Part shown: positions 7,071 through 15,367 of the stretch, piece by piece
Position numbering within the stretch: position 1 is the stretch's first letter
How the letters are laid out: the number at the start of each line of letters is the position of its first letter
Origin: Parafannyhessea sp902761955
GTDB lineage: Bacteria; Actinomycetota; Coriobacteriia; Coriobacteriales; Atopobiaceae
Length of the DNA: 22,717 nt
NCBI GenBank assembly: GCA_902761955.1
Contig: CACWMM010000036.1
Span: 1 to 22,717 of the forward strand
Direction: 5' to 3'
Position numbers and translations under genes: made by a program
Notes under the pieces: generated by a model
Databases searched by the model: none
The model's input: the letters and a program-made list of their open reading frames with translations, nothing else
What the model was told of the DNA's origin: nothing

Positions 7071-8621
7071 ATGGAAATCGTAATTGGAATTGTCTGCCTC
7101 GTCGTAGGCGCGCTCGTCACCTATTTCGTGGTCACGAGTGGAAACAACTCAAAGGTCCAGGAGGCCAACAAGGCCGTCGAGGACGCAAGGGAGCAGGCGG
7201 AGCGCATCGCGAGCGACGCGAGGCATGATGCGGAGACGGCGAAGAAGGCCGCGCTCGTAGAGGCTCGCGAAGAGATTCTACAGCTGAAGCAGAAGTCCGA
7301 GTCCGACGAGAAGAAGCGCAAGCAGGAGATCCAGAAGCTCGAGAACAGGATTATGCAGCGCGAGGAGTCGCTCGATCGCAGGAACGACGCGCTCGACCGC
7401 AAGGAGCACCAGCTCTCGAGCCTTCAGGGGCAGCTCGACAAGCGCAAGAACGAGGTAGACCAGCTCTTCCACAAGCAGACGTCAGAGCTGGAGCGCATCG
7501 CCGACCTCACGAAGGAAGACGCGCACCAGGAGTTGCTGGACAGGGTTCGCTCCGAGTCCGTCCGAGACGAGGCCCAGATTCTGCGAGAGTCTGAGCAGCG
7601 GGTGCGCGCCCAGGCCGACAAGACCGCGCGCGAGATCGTCTCGACCGCCATCCAGCGTTGCGCCGCCGACCAGGCCGGCGAGATTACCGTTACCTCCGTG
7701 CACATTCCCTCCGACGACCTCAAGGGTCGCATCATCGGTCGCGAGGGTAGGAACATCCGCACCTTCGAGCAGGTCACGGGTGTCTCCCTCGTCATCGATG
7801 ACACTCCCGAGACCGTCGTTCTCTCGAGCTTCAACCCCGTTCGTCGCGAGACGGCACGCGTGGCACTCGAGAACCTCATCGCGGACGGCAGGATTCACCC
7901 CGCCCGCATCGAGGAGATGTACAAGAAGGCCGAGAAGCTCGTGAGCGAGCGCGTGCAGGAGGCGGGCGAGCAGGCCGCGTTCGATGCCGGCATCCACGAC
8001 CTGCACCCTGAGCTCGTGAAGACGCTTGGCGCCCTGCGCTACAGGACGTCGTTCGGCCAGAACGTGCTGCAGCATTCCATTCAGGTGAGCGAGCTTTGCG
8101 GAATCATGGCATCCGAGCTCGGCCTCGATCCCGCTCCCGCAAAGAGGGCTGGACTTCTCCACGACCTTGGCAAGGCAATCGACCACGAGGTAGAGGGTCC
8201 GCACGCGGTGATTGGCGCCGACCTCTGCCGCCGCTATGGCGAGAAGCCCGAGATCGTACACGCCATCGAGGCGCACCATGCCGACATCGAGCCTGACACC
8301 GTTCTCGACGTCCTCGTCCAAGCTGCCGACGCCATCTCTGCTGCACGCCCCGGTGCCCGCCGTGAGTCTGCCGAGAACTACATCAAGAGGCTCGAGAAGC
8401 TCGAGGAGATTTCGAACGCCCATGACGGCGTCGAGCGCACCTATGCCATGCAGGCCGGTCGCGAGCTCCACGTTATGGTCGAGCCCGAGAAGATCTCCGA
8501 TGCTGAGGCCACGGTGCTCGCTCACGACATCGCGAAGCAGATCGAGGACGAGATGGAGTATCCCGGTCAGGTGCGCGTCGTCGTGATCCGCGAGTCCCGC
8601 GCAGTCGACATCGCAAAGTAG
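7071..8621 (+). CDS. rny: Ribonuclease Y
   Basis: RNase Y is a membrane-anchored endoribonuclease that starts mRNA decay. The 516 residues show the full architecture: a TM anchor (residues about 3-22), a long charged coiled coil (about 28-180), a KH RNA-binding domain with GRIIGREGRNIR near 218-229, and an HD domain with H364-D365 in LLHDLGKAIDHE. The family C-terminus GQVRVVVIRESRAVDIAK closes it. ATG 7071 is preceded by aaggag at a good distance; the in-frame ATG at 7041 lacks a ribosome site and would put charged residues before the anchor. The stop overlaps a possible GTG start of the next gene (TAGTG), indicating an operon. Confidence 0.96.
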   Translation: MEIVIGIVCLVVGALVTYFVVTSGNNSKVQEANKAVEDAREQAERIASDARHDAETAKKAALVEAREEILQLKQKSESDEKKRKQEIQKLENRIMQREESLDRRNDALDRKEHQLSSLQGQLDKRKNEVDQLFHKQTSELERIADLTKEDAHQELLDRVRSESVRDEAQILRESEQRVRAQADKTAREIVSTAIQRCAADQAGEITVTSVHIPSDDLKGRIIGREGRNIRTFEQVTGVSLVIDDTPETVVLSSFNPVRRETARVALENLIADGRIHPARIEEMYKKAEKLVSERVQEAGEQAAFDAGIHDLHPELVKTLGALRYRTSFGQNVLQHSIQVSELCGIMASELGLDPAPAKRAGLLHDLGKAIDHEVEGPHAVIGADLCRRYGEKPEIVHAIEAHHADIEPDTVLDVLVQAADAISAARPGARRESAENYIKRLEKLEEISNAHDGVERTYAMQAGRELHVMVEPEKISDAEATVLAHDIAKQIEDEMEYPGQVRVVVIRESRAVDIAK

Positions 8622-8626
8622 TGGCG

Positions 8627-9709
8627 ATGTCCGACTCTGCGTCAAGTCTCGTGGACTTCGTCGCCTCCATGGGTGGCGAGAGGTCCCTTCGGGTTGAGGA
8701 GAACTACGGAGACGGATTCGTCCGTCTCCGGGTCGCCGAGGCCGAGAGGCGACAGGCAAAACACGACATCCGCTGCATAGAGGATGTCGTGATCGAGATG
8801 CTTCGCAATTCGCGCGACGCCGGAGCAGAAAACATCTTCGTGGCGACGACGCGTGAGGGTGCGACGCGCTACCTCACCGTTCTCGACGACGGATGCGGCA
8901 TTCCCCAGGAGATGCAGGACAAGATCTTCGAGGCGCGCGTTACCTCAAAGCTCGAGTCCGTACACATGGACCGGTGGGGAATCCACGGCAGGGGCATGGC
9001 ACTCTATTCCGTAAGGGAGAACGCACAATCCGCTCGGGTGATGTCCTCGGCGCCGGGACTTGGCAGTGCCATCAGGATCGTTACCGACGCAGAGAGCCTT
9101 GCGGAGCGCAAGGACCAGTCCACCTGGCCGACGCTCGGTACGGACGACGAGGGCAACCAGGTCGTAGCCACAGGTCCGCACAATATCGTGAGGACGTGCT
9201 GCGAGTTCGCGCTCGAGGAGCGGGGGAGATGCAACGTGTACTTCGGGTCTCCCGCCGAGATGGTGGCGACGGCCCGAAGGCGCGTCAAGCCGACGGTGGA
9301 AGGTTCTTCTCTGCTGTTCATCGACGACCTGAGCGAGCTTCCCGTGTTGGAGAGGATGCATGCCGCGGCGGATGCCTCCGAGCTCATGAGGGTCTCGGGA
9401 AGTCTTGGGCTTGATATGAGCGAGAGGACCGCGCACCGCATCATAGCGGGGCAGATACACCCGCAGCGCAGCGTGTTGAAGCGACTCACGCACAAGAGCG
9501 ACAAGTCGATCGAGCGAGCCGTCGACCTCATGAAGGACAGGCGTGGCCTGAAGATTTCGAAGGGTGACGCGGAGGAATTCTCTCGCGCGGTCGAGAGGGA
9601 TTTTAGGATCCTTGCGGAGAAGTACTACCTAAACCTCTCGGACGAACCCCGCATTCGCGTGTCTCGCGGAAAGATCGTCGTGACGTTTGACATAGACGAA
9701 TCGGATTAG
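8627..9709 (+). CDS. GHKL-fold (HSP90/MutL/histidine-kinase-like) ATP-binding protein
   Basis: The ATP site of the GHKL superfamily is clear: N-box EMLRNSRDAGA with N61, G1 box LDDGCGIP (86-93) and G2 box WGIHGRGMAL (117-126). There is no dimerisation/phosphoacceptor His domain, no receiver domain and no TM segment, so it is not a normal sensor kinase. The C-terminal two thirds (about 150-360) has no motif I recognise. One stretch, LDMSERTAHRIIAGQIHPQRSVLKRL, is helical and basic and could bind nucleic acid. The start is either ATG 8627 or GTG 8621; the latter overlaps the rny stop. Neither has a good ribosome site, which suggests coupling to rny. I do not know its function; the position between rny and spoVS hints at an RNA- or cell-envelope-related role. 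Confidence 0.8.
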   Translation: MSDSASSLVDFVASMGGERSLRVEENYGDGFVRLRVAEAERRQAKHDIRCIEDVVIEMLRNSRDAGAENIFVATTREGATRYLTVLDDGCGIPQEMQDKIFEARVTSKLESVHMDRWGIHGRGMALYSVRENAQSARVMSSAPGLGSAIRIVTDAESLAERKDQSTWPTLGTDDEGNQVVATGPHNIVRTCCEFALEERGRCNVYFGSPAEMVATARRRVKPTVEGSSLLFIDDLSELPVLERMHAAADASELMRVSGSLGLDMSERTAHRIIAGQIHPQRSVLKRLTHKSDKSIERAVDLMKDRRGLKISKGDAEEFSRAVERDFRILAEKYYLNLSDEPRIRVSRGKIVVTFDIDESD

Positions 9710-9718
9710 AATCACGGG

Positions 9719-9759
9719 ATTGACGTTTGTGCAGGAAATGGTACCTTCAGTACGTCAAT
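9719..9759. promoter_or_regulatory. spoVS promoter with flanking inverted repeat
   Basis: TTGACG (9720-9725) and TACCTT (9742-9747) with a 16-nt spacer form a plausible promoter. A perfect 8-bp inverted repeat, ATTGACGT (9719-9726) and ACGTCAAT (9752-9759), brackets it. One arm covers the -35 and the other the expected transcription start. This is a reasonable place for a dimeric regulator, but no regulator is known. Confidence 0.5.
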
Positions 9760-9809
9760 ACCCCATACCAGAAACGAAACAGCTCGCAGCGTAATCAGGA
9801 GTTACAGAG

Positions 9810-10127
9810 ATGGAGTTTCTCAAGGTCTCCAGCAAGTCTTCCCCGGCATCCGTCGCAGGCGCGATTGCCGGCATGGTGAAGGACGGCGTCCCGGTAAACA
9901 TGCAGGCGGTAGGGGCGGGAGCCGTCAACCAGGCCATAAAGGCCGTTGCCATCGCGCGCGGCTTCCTCATCCCCACGGGCGTGGACATTTCCTGTGCGCC
10001 CACGTTTGCCGACATCGACATCAACGGTGACAGCAGGACGGCAATCCGCATAGCGGTCTACGTCCACCGCCTCGTCCCCGCGGCTCGCACGGAGTCGTCG
10101 CCCCACGAAACAACGGAGTTGGTCTAG
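9810..10127 (+). CDS. spoVS: Stage V sporulation protein S family (SpoVS)
   Basis: The Alba-like SpoVS core is well conserved: LKVSSKSSPASVAGAIAG, QAVGAGAVNQAIKAVAIARG and the end INGDSRTAIRIAVY. The product has 105 residues against the usual 86 or so; the extra 15-20 residues are a polar C-terminal tail. SpoVS affects spore coat and septation in Bacillus, but homologues are common in bacteria that do not sporulate, where their role is unknown. A ribosome site, caggag, lies before the ATG. miaB begins just after the stop, so spoVS leads an operon with tRNA-modification genes. Confidence 0.93.
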   Translation: MEFLKVSSKSSPASVAGAIAGMVKDGVPVNMQAVGAGAVNQAIKAVAIARGFLIPTGVDISCAPTFADIDINGDSRTAIRIAVYVHRLVPAARTESSPHETTELV

Positions 10128-10128
10128 C

Positions 10129-11499
10129 TTGTCTTACGTTCCACAGCTTGTCGGGAAAACCTACCACGTCCGCACGTTCGGATGCCAGATGAACCTGCAT
10201 GACTCGGAAAGGGTTGCGGGTCTTCTGGACGACTGCGGTTGCGTCCAGGTAAGCGACGTCTCCGAGGCGGACATCGTCGTGTTCATGACGTGCTCTGTGC
10301 GCGAGAAGGCGGACACGCACCTGTACGGCGAGGCTTCGAACCTGGTGAGGCTGCCGAAGCCGCCCTGCGGAAGGCGCATAGTTGCCATAGGCGGCTGCAT
10401 CGCTCAGCGTGACGGCGAAACACTCAAGAAGAAGATTCCCAACGTGGACGTCGTGTTTGGCACGAGCGCGCTCGCATCGGTTCCGCAGCTTCTGGTAGAT
10501 GCCTTCGAGGACGGTGACGACGGAGAGGTGTTTGTCGACACGGTCGAGGAGGGCAGGGGCTTCTCGACGGAGCTTCCGAGCCATCGCGAGCAGCAGTTCC
10601 ACGCGTGGGTTCCCATCATGACCGGCTGCAACAACTTCTGCACGTACTGCATCGTGCCGTATGTTCGCGGACGCGAGAAGAGCCGCGTTTTCGAGCGCAT
10701 CGTGGACGAGTGCCGTCGCCTGGTGGACGACGGGGTGCGCGAGGTGACGCTTCTGGGCCAGAACGTGAACTCGTACGGCAAGGATCTTTACGGAGAGCTT
10801 CGCTTTGCGGAGCTGCTCCGCGCGGTGGGGGAGACGGGTGTCGAACGCATACGGTTCACCTCGTCGAACCCCAAGGACCTGTCGCCTGAGATCATCAACG
10901 CCATGGCAGAGGTGTCCAACGTCATGCCACACCTGCACCTTGCGGTCCAGAGCGGCTCGTCGCGCGTGCTGAAGGCCATGAACCGCAGCTACACGCGCGA
11001 GCAGTACATCGACCTCGCAAAGCGCATCAAGACCGCCGTCCCGGGCATCTCACTTACCACTGACATAATCGTCGGGTTCCCGGGGGAGACGGAGGAGGAC
11101 TTCGAGCAGACGCTCTCGCTCGTTCGCGAGGTGGGCTTCTCTTCCGCGTACACGTTCATCTACTCCAAGCGCCCGGGCACCCCGGCCGCGAAGATCGAGG
11201 ACGACACCCCGCGCGAGGTGATTCAGGAGCGCTTCGACAGGCTCGCACGGCTCGTCGAGGACCTTGCGCACGAGGCGAACCAGGTCGACCTGAACACGAC
11301 GGTAACGTCGCTTGTGGAGGGAACGTCGAAGCGAGACAGCTCGGTGCTCGTGGGCCACAGCCCGAAGAACCAAACCGTCCTGTTCGACCTTCCCGAGGGC
11401 AAGCGGGCGGAGGACTACATCGGCAAGATGTGCGATGTCCAGGTGGAAGTAGCGAAGACGTGGTACCTGCGGGGTAAGCTGGTCGGCGAGCCGCGATGA
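10129..11499 (+). CDS. miaB: tRNA-2-methylthio-N6-dimethylallyladenosine synthase MiaB
   Basis: MiaB is a radical-SAM methylthiotransferase that adds a 2-methylthio group to i6A37 of tRNA. The cluster cysteines are C19 (RTFGCQMNLHDS), C55 (MTCSVREKA) and C90 (GGCIAQRDG). The radical-SAM cysteines are C167/C171/C174 (TGCNNFCTYCIVPYVRG), and a TRAM domain closes the 456 residues. The start is TTG 10129, one base after the spoVS stop and preceded by cggag. The first in-frame ATG lies after the first cluster cysteine, so it cannot be the true start. The end overlaps miaA by 4 nt (ATGA); the two enzymes act in sequence on the same tRNA base. Confidence 0.95.
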   Translation: MSYVPQLVGKTYHVRTFGCQMNLHDSERVAGLLDDCGCVQVSDVSEADIVVFMTCSVREKADTHLYGEASNLVRLPKPPCGRRIVAIGGCIAQRDGETLKKKIPNVDVVFGTSALASVPQLLVDAFEDGDDGEVFVDTVEEGRGFSTELPSHREQQFHAWVPIMTGCNNFCTYCIVPYVRGREKSRVFERIVDECRRLVDDGVREVTLLGQNVNSYGKDLYGELRFAELLRAVGETGVERIRFTSSNPKDLSPEIINAMAEVSNVMPHLHLAVQSGSSRVLKAMNRSYTREQYIDLAKRIKTAVPGISLTTDIIVGFPGETEEDFEQTLSLVREVGFSSAYTFIYSKRPGTPAAKIEDDTPREVIQERFDRLARLVEDLAHEANQVDLNTTVTSLVEGTSKRDSSVLVGHSPKNQTVLFDLPEGKRAEDYIGKMCDVQVEVAKTWYLRGKLVGEPR

Positions 11500-12437
11500 G
11501 CGAAGGTAGGCCCAGGCTCATAGCAATCGTGGGGCCGACCGCCTCGGGCAAGAGCTCTCTTGCGGACGAGGTGGCGGTGCGCCTTGGCTCGTCGGTCGTG
11601 TCCGTGGACTCGATGCAGGTGTATCGCGGCATGGACATTGGAACGGCGAAGGAGCCCGAGGAATCCAGACGCGTGCCCCTGCTCATGGTGGACGTCGCGG
11701 ATGTGAGGTCAGACTACTCCGTCCAGGTCTTCCAGCGTGATGCCAGGGCCTGCGTTGACACGTTGCTGGAAGACGACAAGGTACCCGTGCTGTGCGGTGG
11801 CACGGGGCTCTACCTTGATGCCGTGATAGACGAGATGGATTTTCCCCGAGGCACCACAAACGGCGACGTGCGCCGCAAGTACGAGGAAATGGGACGACAG
11901 AGGGGTGCCGCGGCGCTGTGGGAGATGCTCAGACAGCGCGACGCAAGGAGCGCAGAGCTCATACACCCCAACAACGTGCGCAGGGTGGAGCGCGCACTCG
12001 AGTTGCTGGACGAGGGAACGTCCTACGCGAAGGAGCACGAGGGGCTCAAGCGACACATCCCGCATTACGCCGCCTCGATCTTCGCGACGGTTCGCAGGCG
12101 AGAAGAGCTGTACAAACGCATCGACGCCCGTGTGGACGCGATGATGGCGGCGGGCCTGGTGGACGAGGTCAAGGCACTTCTCGACCAAGGTCTACGCGAA
12201 TCGACCACGGCGGCGCAGGCCATTGGGTACAAGGAGGTCATCGAGTACCTAGACGGACACTGTGACCTCGAGAAATGCGTTGAGACAATCAAACTCAGGT
12301 CTCGGCGTTATGCGAAGCGTCAGCTGTCGTGGATACGTCGCGATGGCAGGGCCCAAGAGGTCGACCTGGATGCCATGACAGTTGCCGAGGCTGCAGAGTT
12401 CGTGATTGACGGCTTCAAAAACGATGGAGATGAGTAA
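11496..12437 (+). CDS. miaA: tRNA dimethylallyltransferase MiaA
   Basis: MiaA transfers a dimethylallyl group to N6 of A37 in tRNAs reading UNN codons, making the substrate for MiaB. The 313-residue protein has the P-loop GPTASGKS (13-20), VSVDSMQVYRGMDIGTAK, CGGTGLYLDAVI and the C-terminal RYAKRQLSWIRRD. A small oddity is VPLLMVDV where many homologues have two His before the Asp-containing motif (HH-x-hydrophobic-D). The start overlaps miaB in ATGA. The hflX start directly follows the stop. Confidence 0.95.
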   Translation: MSEGRPRLIAIVGPTASGKSSLADEVAVRLGSSVVSVDSMQVYRGMDIGTAKEPEESRRVPLLMVDVADVRSDYSVQVFQRDARACVDTLLEDDKVPVLCGGTGLYLDAVIDEMDFPRGTTNGDVRRKYEEMGRQRGAAALWEMLRQRDARSAELIHPNNVRRVERALELLDEGTSYAKEHEGLKRHIPHYAASIFATVRRREELYKRIDARVDAMMAAGLVDEVKALLDQGLRESTTAAQAIGYKEVIEYLDGHCDLEKCVETIKLRSRRYAKRQLSWIRRDGRAQEVDLDAMTVAEAAEFVIDGFKNDGDE

Positions 12438-13733
12438 GTGGGAAGGTTTAAGCCACTTTACACTGCACCGGTTCCCGAGAAGGCGATTCTGGTGGGCGTT
12501 GACATGGGCAACTCTGAATGGTCGATAGAGGAGTCCATGGACGAGCTTGAGCGTCTGGCTCAGACTGATGGCGCAGAGGTCGTCTACCGGATGGTACAGA
12601 GGCTGGATGCGCCCGTGCCGAAGACGTTCATCGGGAGCGGCAAGTCCGAGGAGCTCGTGAGCCTAGTGAGGAACCTGGAGGCGGACGTCGTCATCTTCGA
12701 CGACGAGCTTACGCCTTCGCAGCAGTCGAACCTCGAGCGAATAGTCGGCCGCGATGTGAAGGTGATCGACAGGACTGCCCTGATCCTCGACATTTTTGGC
12801 GAGCATGCGAAGACGAACGAAGGAAGGCTGCAGGTTCAGCTGGCGCAGCTGCAATACGTCTACCCTCGACTGAGGGGCATGTGGAGCCACCTTGTGGGCG
12901 AGCAGACCCGTGGAGGAATAGGAAGTCGCTTCGGACAGGGCGAGAGCCAGCTGGAGGTGGATAGGCGCCTTGTGAGGAAACGCATATCGTGGCTTCGCAA
13001 AGAGCTTGACCGGCTCGAGACGCGTCGTGGGGTCAGGAGCAAGACGAGGTGGGACTCGGGTGTCTATCGCGTCGCGCTTGTAGGCTACACGAACGCCGGA
13101 AAGTCCACCCTTCTGAACAGGCTGACGAACGCGGGAGTATACGTACAGGACGAGCTGTTTGCAACGTTGGACCCCACTACACGCGCCATGGACCTCGAAG
13201 AGGGCAGGAAGATTACCGTTACGGATACGGTCGGATTCATCCAGAAGCTGCCGACAATGCTCGTGGAGTCGTTCAAGTCGACTCTTGCGGAAGTTACGGC
13301 GGCTGACCTCATCCTCAAGGTGGTCGACTGCAGTGACAGGAATGCCGATAAGGAAATCGCTGCCGTTGACTCGATTCTGAAGGAAATTGGAGCAGACGAC
13401 ATTCCCTCCGTCGTCGTGTACAACAAAACTGACCTTCTTGAGAAGGACGGAAAAGCTCAGATGCTTGCTTCTCGTCCAGAGTGCGAATTCATATCAGCGA
13501 AAGAAGGAACAGGGGTAAAAGGACTTCTCTACCGAGTGTCGCAGGAAGCATCTCGTGGGGATAAGACGATGACGGTCTTGATACCATACGAGAAGGGACT
13601 TCTCATGAAAATGGTGCACGAAAGATGCCAGGTCGTTCGCGAGAGGTATGAGCAGGAGGGCTTGCTGGCTACCGTCAAGGCGTCGAAGCGCATGGCAGAC
13701 ACGCTTGCTCCTTATGAAGCCCACGACGAGTAG
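12438..13733 (+). CDS. hflX: Ribosome-associated GTPase HflX
   Basis: HflX is a GTPase that binds the large ribosomal subunit and can split stalled ribosomes. The N-terminal domain has the family stretches FIGSGKSEEL and FDDELTPSQQSNLE and the Gly-rich linker (RFGQGESQLEVDRR). The G domain has G1 GYTNAGKST (216-224), G3 DTVGFIQKLP, G4 NKTD and G5 SAKEG. The start is GTG 12438, directly after the miaA stop; no ATG lies near. The miaA-hflX pairing is common in bacteria. The gene ends 19 nt before the stop of a convergent gene, and no strong terminator fits in that gap. Confidence 0.95.
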   Translation: MGRFKPLYTAPVPEKAILVGVDMGNSEWSIEESMDELERLAQTDGAEVVYRMVQRLDAPVPKTFIGSGKSEELVSLVRNLEADVVIFDDELTPSQQSNLERIVGRDVKVIDRTALILDIFGEHAKTNEGRLQVQLAQLQYVYPRLRGMWSHLVGEQTRGGIGSRFGQGESQLEVDRRLVRKRISWLRKELDRLETRRGVRSKTRWDSGVYRVALVGYTNAGKSTLLNRLTNAGVYVQDELFATLDPTTRAMDLEEGRKITVTDTVGFIQKLPTMLVESFKSTLAEVTAADLILKVVDCSDRNADKEIAAVDSILKEIGADDIPSVVVYNKTDLLEKDGKAQMLASRPECEFISAKEGTGVKGLLYRVSQEASRGDKTMTVLIPYEKGLLMKMVHERCQVVRERYEQEGLLATVKASKRMADTLAPYEAHDE

Positions 13734-13752
13734 ACCGCTTGCGCGGCGAGTT

Positions 13753-14514
13753 TCAGCCCATAAAGGGAATCGAGAGAAGCAATAGCACGGGCTGGTGGAG
13801 AAGGTAGATTGGAAGAGCATGGCGTCCCACGAACTCAAGTGGGGCGCCTTTTATCTTGACGAACCAGCCTGGAAATCCAGTCTGTTTCGCATGCGAAGTT
13901 AGGGAGTTTGCAGAGAGGTAGAGGAATACGTAGGGGAGAAGGGGATAGTAGTCACCCGAAGAGAAAAATGGGCCTGGAAAGCCAGCCCACGATAGCCGCC
14001 CACAATCATAGAGCTGTTGTGGCAGAAAAGCTCTCAACCCAAAGAGAGACACGTACCCCTGAGGAATGTGAAGGGACGAGAGGAATAAGAGCAGTAGTAG
14101 AACGCTGGCAACTATACCCCTTGGCAAAACCCTCAGCTTGTCTAGGAAGAAGGCTGTCAGGGTGCATGCCCCCATGCAAAAGATAATGCCAAAGTTGATC
14201 GGTACATCTACCCGCGCGATTGAGGTAGCGACGAAGATGAGAAGGGCTACGAGAAGATACTTGCCAGCTCTTCGCAAATTGTTATGAGAGAAGGAATACA
14301 TGGAGCCCGCGACAAAAACAAACGTCCAGGAAATGCTCGCCCTCCAAATATCTATGAAGGGCGAGACAAAGAAGTTCAGAGGTTCTCCTGCGAGAAACCT
14401 AAGGTCATAGCAATAATGGAACAGAACCATAGAGATGACCGAAAACCCACGTATCAAATCAAAGGCATGGACTCGATCACGGACAACGGTCTCTGCGGTA
14501 TCTTTGCGATGCAT
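13753..14514 (-). CDS. DUF1624 / heparan-alpha-glucosaminide N-acetyltransferase-like membrane protein
   Basis: The 253-residue protein has about seven hydrophobic segments. The N-terminus, HAFDLIRGFSVISMVLFHYC, carries the Arg-Gly pair and membrane histidine (H33) typical of the DUF1624/HGSNAT-catalytic group of membrane acyltransferases. The C-terminus (FVGRHALPIYLLHQPVLLL) also fits. Such proteins are thought to move an acyl group across the membrane to a sugar or other envelope substrate; the substrate here is unknown. The ATG at 14514 lies 7 nt beyond the lexA stop and its ribosome site (aagga) overlaps that stop, so it is probably the second gene of a lexA operon. Its base composition is visibly lower in GC than the hflX side. 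Confidence 0.82.
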   Translation of the reverse strand: MHRKDTAETVVRDRVHAFDLIRGFSVISMVLFHYCYDLRFLAGEPLNFFVSPFIDIWRASISWTFVFVAGSMYSFSHNNLRRAGKYLLVALLIFVATSIARVDVPINFGIIFCMGACTLTAFFLDKLRVLPRGIVASVLLLLLFLSSLHIPQGYVSLFGLRAFLPQQLYDCGRLSWAGFPGPFFSSGDYYPLLPYVFLYLSANSLTSHAKQTGFPGWFVKIKGAPLEFVGRHALPIYLLHQPVLLLLSIPFMG

Positions 14515-14521
14515 AAATTCC

Positions 14522-15187
14522 TTACGAGATGGATCTAAAGAGTCCCGTCACCCTGCCGAGTATGACGGGGTTCTGGACATAGATTGGTTCCATCGAGTCG
14601 TTCTCCGGCTGTAGTCTGATGCGGTCTTTCTCGCGATAAAACGTTTTGACTGTTGCGGAGTCATTTATCAGCGCAACGACAATCTCACCGTCATGAGCGT
14701 CATGCTGCTCCTTCACAACGATGTAGTCGCCGTCGAGGATTCCGGCGTTAATCATGGAGTGGCCATGAACCCTGAGAACGAATGAGCTCGCATCGCCGAC
14801 AATGCTTGTAGGAAGAGTAAGCGTCTCCTCGACGTTTTGCTCGGCAAGTATGGGTATGCCAGCAGCAACCCTACCAACAAGAGGAAGGCTAATAGAGTTC
14901 GAGTCCAAGTCCTGCTTGATCTCAGCAACTCCGTGAGCGCTGACGGCAGAAGTGGTTCGGCGGCCTTCGCCATCCACAACCTCAATCGTTCGAGGTTTCT
15001 TAGAGTCGCGCTTAATGTAACCTCGCTCTTGGAGGACCTTGAGGTGCATGTGAACGGTCGACGGGGATGCAAGGCCGACTGCCTTTCCAATTTCACGCAC
15101 CGAGGGCGGAAAGCCGTGCTCGTCAGTGTACTTGCAGATGAAGTTGTAGATATCCAGCTGACGCTTGCTGAGTCGGTCCTTAGCCAT
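14522..15187 (-). CDS. lexA: SOS repressor LexA
   Basis: LexA represses DNA-damage genes and cleaves itself when RecA filaments form. The 221 residues show the winged HTH (RQLDIYNFICKYTDEHGFPP, then REIGKAVGLASPSTVHMHLK), the Ala109-Gly110 cleavage site in GRVAAGIP, catalytic S144 (VHGHSMINAG) and K181 (SATVKTFY). ATG 15187 follows aaggaggag, much better than the in-frame ATG at 15211. A promoter on this strand reads TTGAAT-17-TATCAT (15239-15211) and is overlapped by a LexA-like site, so the gene is probably self-repressed. An acyltransferase gene follows in the same direction. Confidence 0.96.
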   Translation of the reverse strand: MAKDRLSKRQLDIYNFICKYTDEHGFPPSVREIGKAVGLASPSTVHMHLKVLQERGYIKRDSKKPRTIEVVDGEGRRTTSAVSAHGVAEIKQDLDSNSISLPLVGRVAAGIPILAEQNVEETLTLPTSIVGDASSFVLRVHGHSMINAGILDGDYIVVKEQHDAHDGEIVVALINDSATVKTFYREKDRIRLQPENDSMEPIYVQNPVILGRVTGLFRSIS

Positions 15188-15210
15188 GTTCTCCTCCTTC
15201 GACTGATGCA

Positions 15211-15239
15211 ATGATATTTCATTTGTCGAAGGAATTCAA
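15211..15239 (-). promoter_or_regulatory. lexA promoter
   Basis: Read on the minus strand, TTGAAT (15239-15234) and TATCAT (15216-15211) have a 17-nt spacer. The -10 is 23 nt before the chosen lexA start. SOS box 1 abuts the -35. Confidence 0.55.
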
Positions 15240-15249
15240 ACAGATGTTC
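15238..15249. promoter_or_regulatory. LexA box 1 (lexA side)
   Basis: On the minus strand this reads GAACATCTGTTT: one perfect half-site GAAC, four spacer bases, then GTTT with one mismatch to GTTC. It overlaps the -35 of lexA. Confidence 0.65.
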
Positions 15250-15258
15250 TGATTTGCG

Positions 15259-15287
15259 TTGACACAAACATATGTTCTCCTTAAAAT
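15259..15287 (+). promoter_or_regulatory. Promoter of the YneA-like gene
   Basis: TTGACA (15259-15264) and TAAAAT (15282-15287) are spaced by exactly 17 nt. LexA box 2 fills the spacer and box 3 lies just after the -10, the same layout as at recA. The gene starts about 80 nt downstream. Confidence 0.72.
15266..15277. promoter_or_regulatory. LexA box 2 (middle)
   Basis: On the minus strand this is GAACATATGTTT, one base from the ideal GAAC-N4-GTTC palindrome. It lies in the spacer of the rightward promoter and about 30 nt behind the lexA -35, so it could act on both genes. Confidence 0.75.
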
Positions 15288-15288
15288 C

Positions 15289-15300
15289 GTACCTATGTTC
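15289..15300. promoter_or_regulatory. LexA box 3 (weak)
   Basis: On the minus strand this is GAACATAGGTAC. It keeps the GAACAT half shared by boxes 1 and 2 but has a poor second half. It sits just after the -10 of the rightward promoter. Confidence 0.45.
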
Positions 15301-15367
15301 GGAATCGAATTGATGTCCACCGTCTTGCTTATAACAGGTGGCAACAACTTCGAGAGGAAGAGGCGAA

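Noticed and set aside
7482..8759. Long minus-strand open frame opposite rny
   Set aside because: Low-complexity Leu/Arg/Gly composition typical of the antisense of a GC-rich gene; no motif or ribosome site.
13734..13752. Small CCGC-TTGC-GCGG hairpin between the convergent hflX and acyltransferase genes
   Set aside because: Only a 4-bp stem and no T-tract on either strand; too weak to call a terminator.
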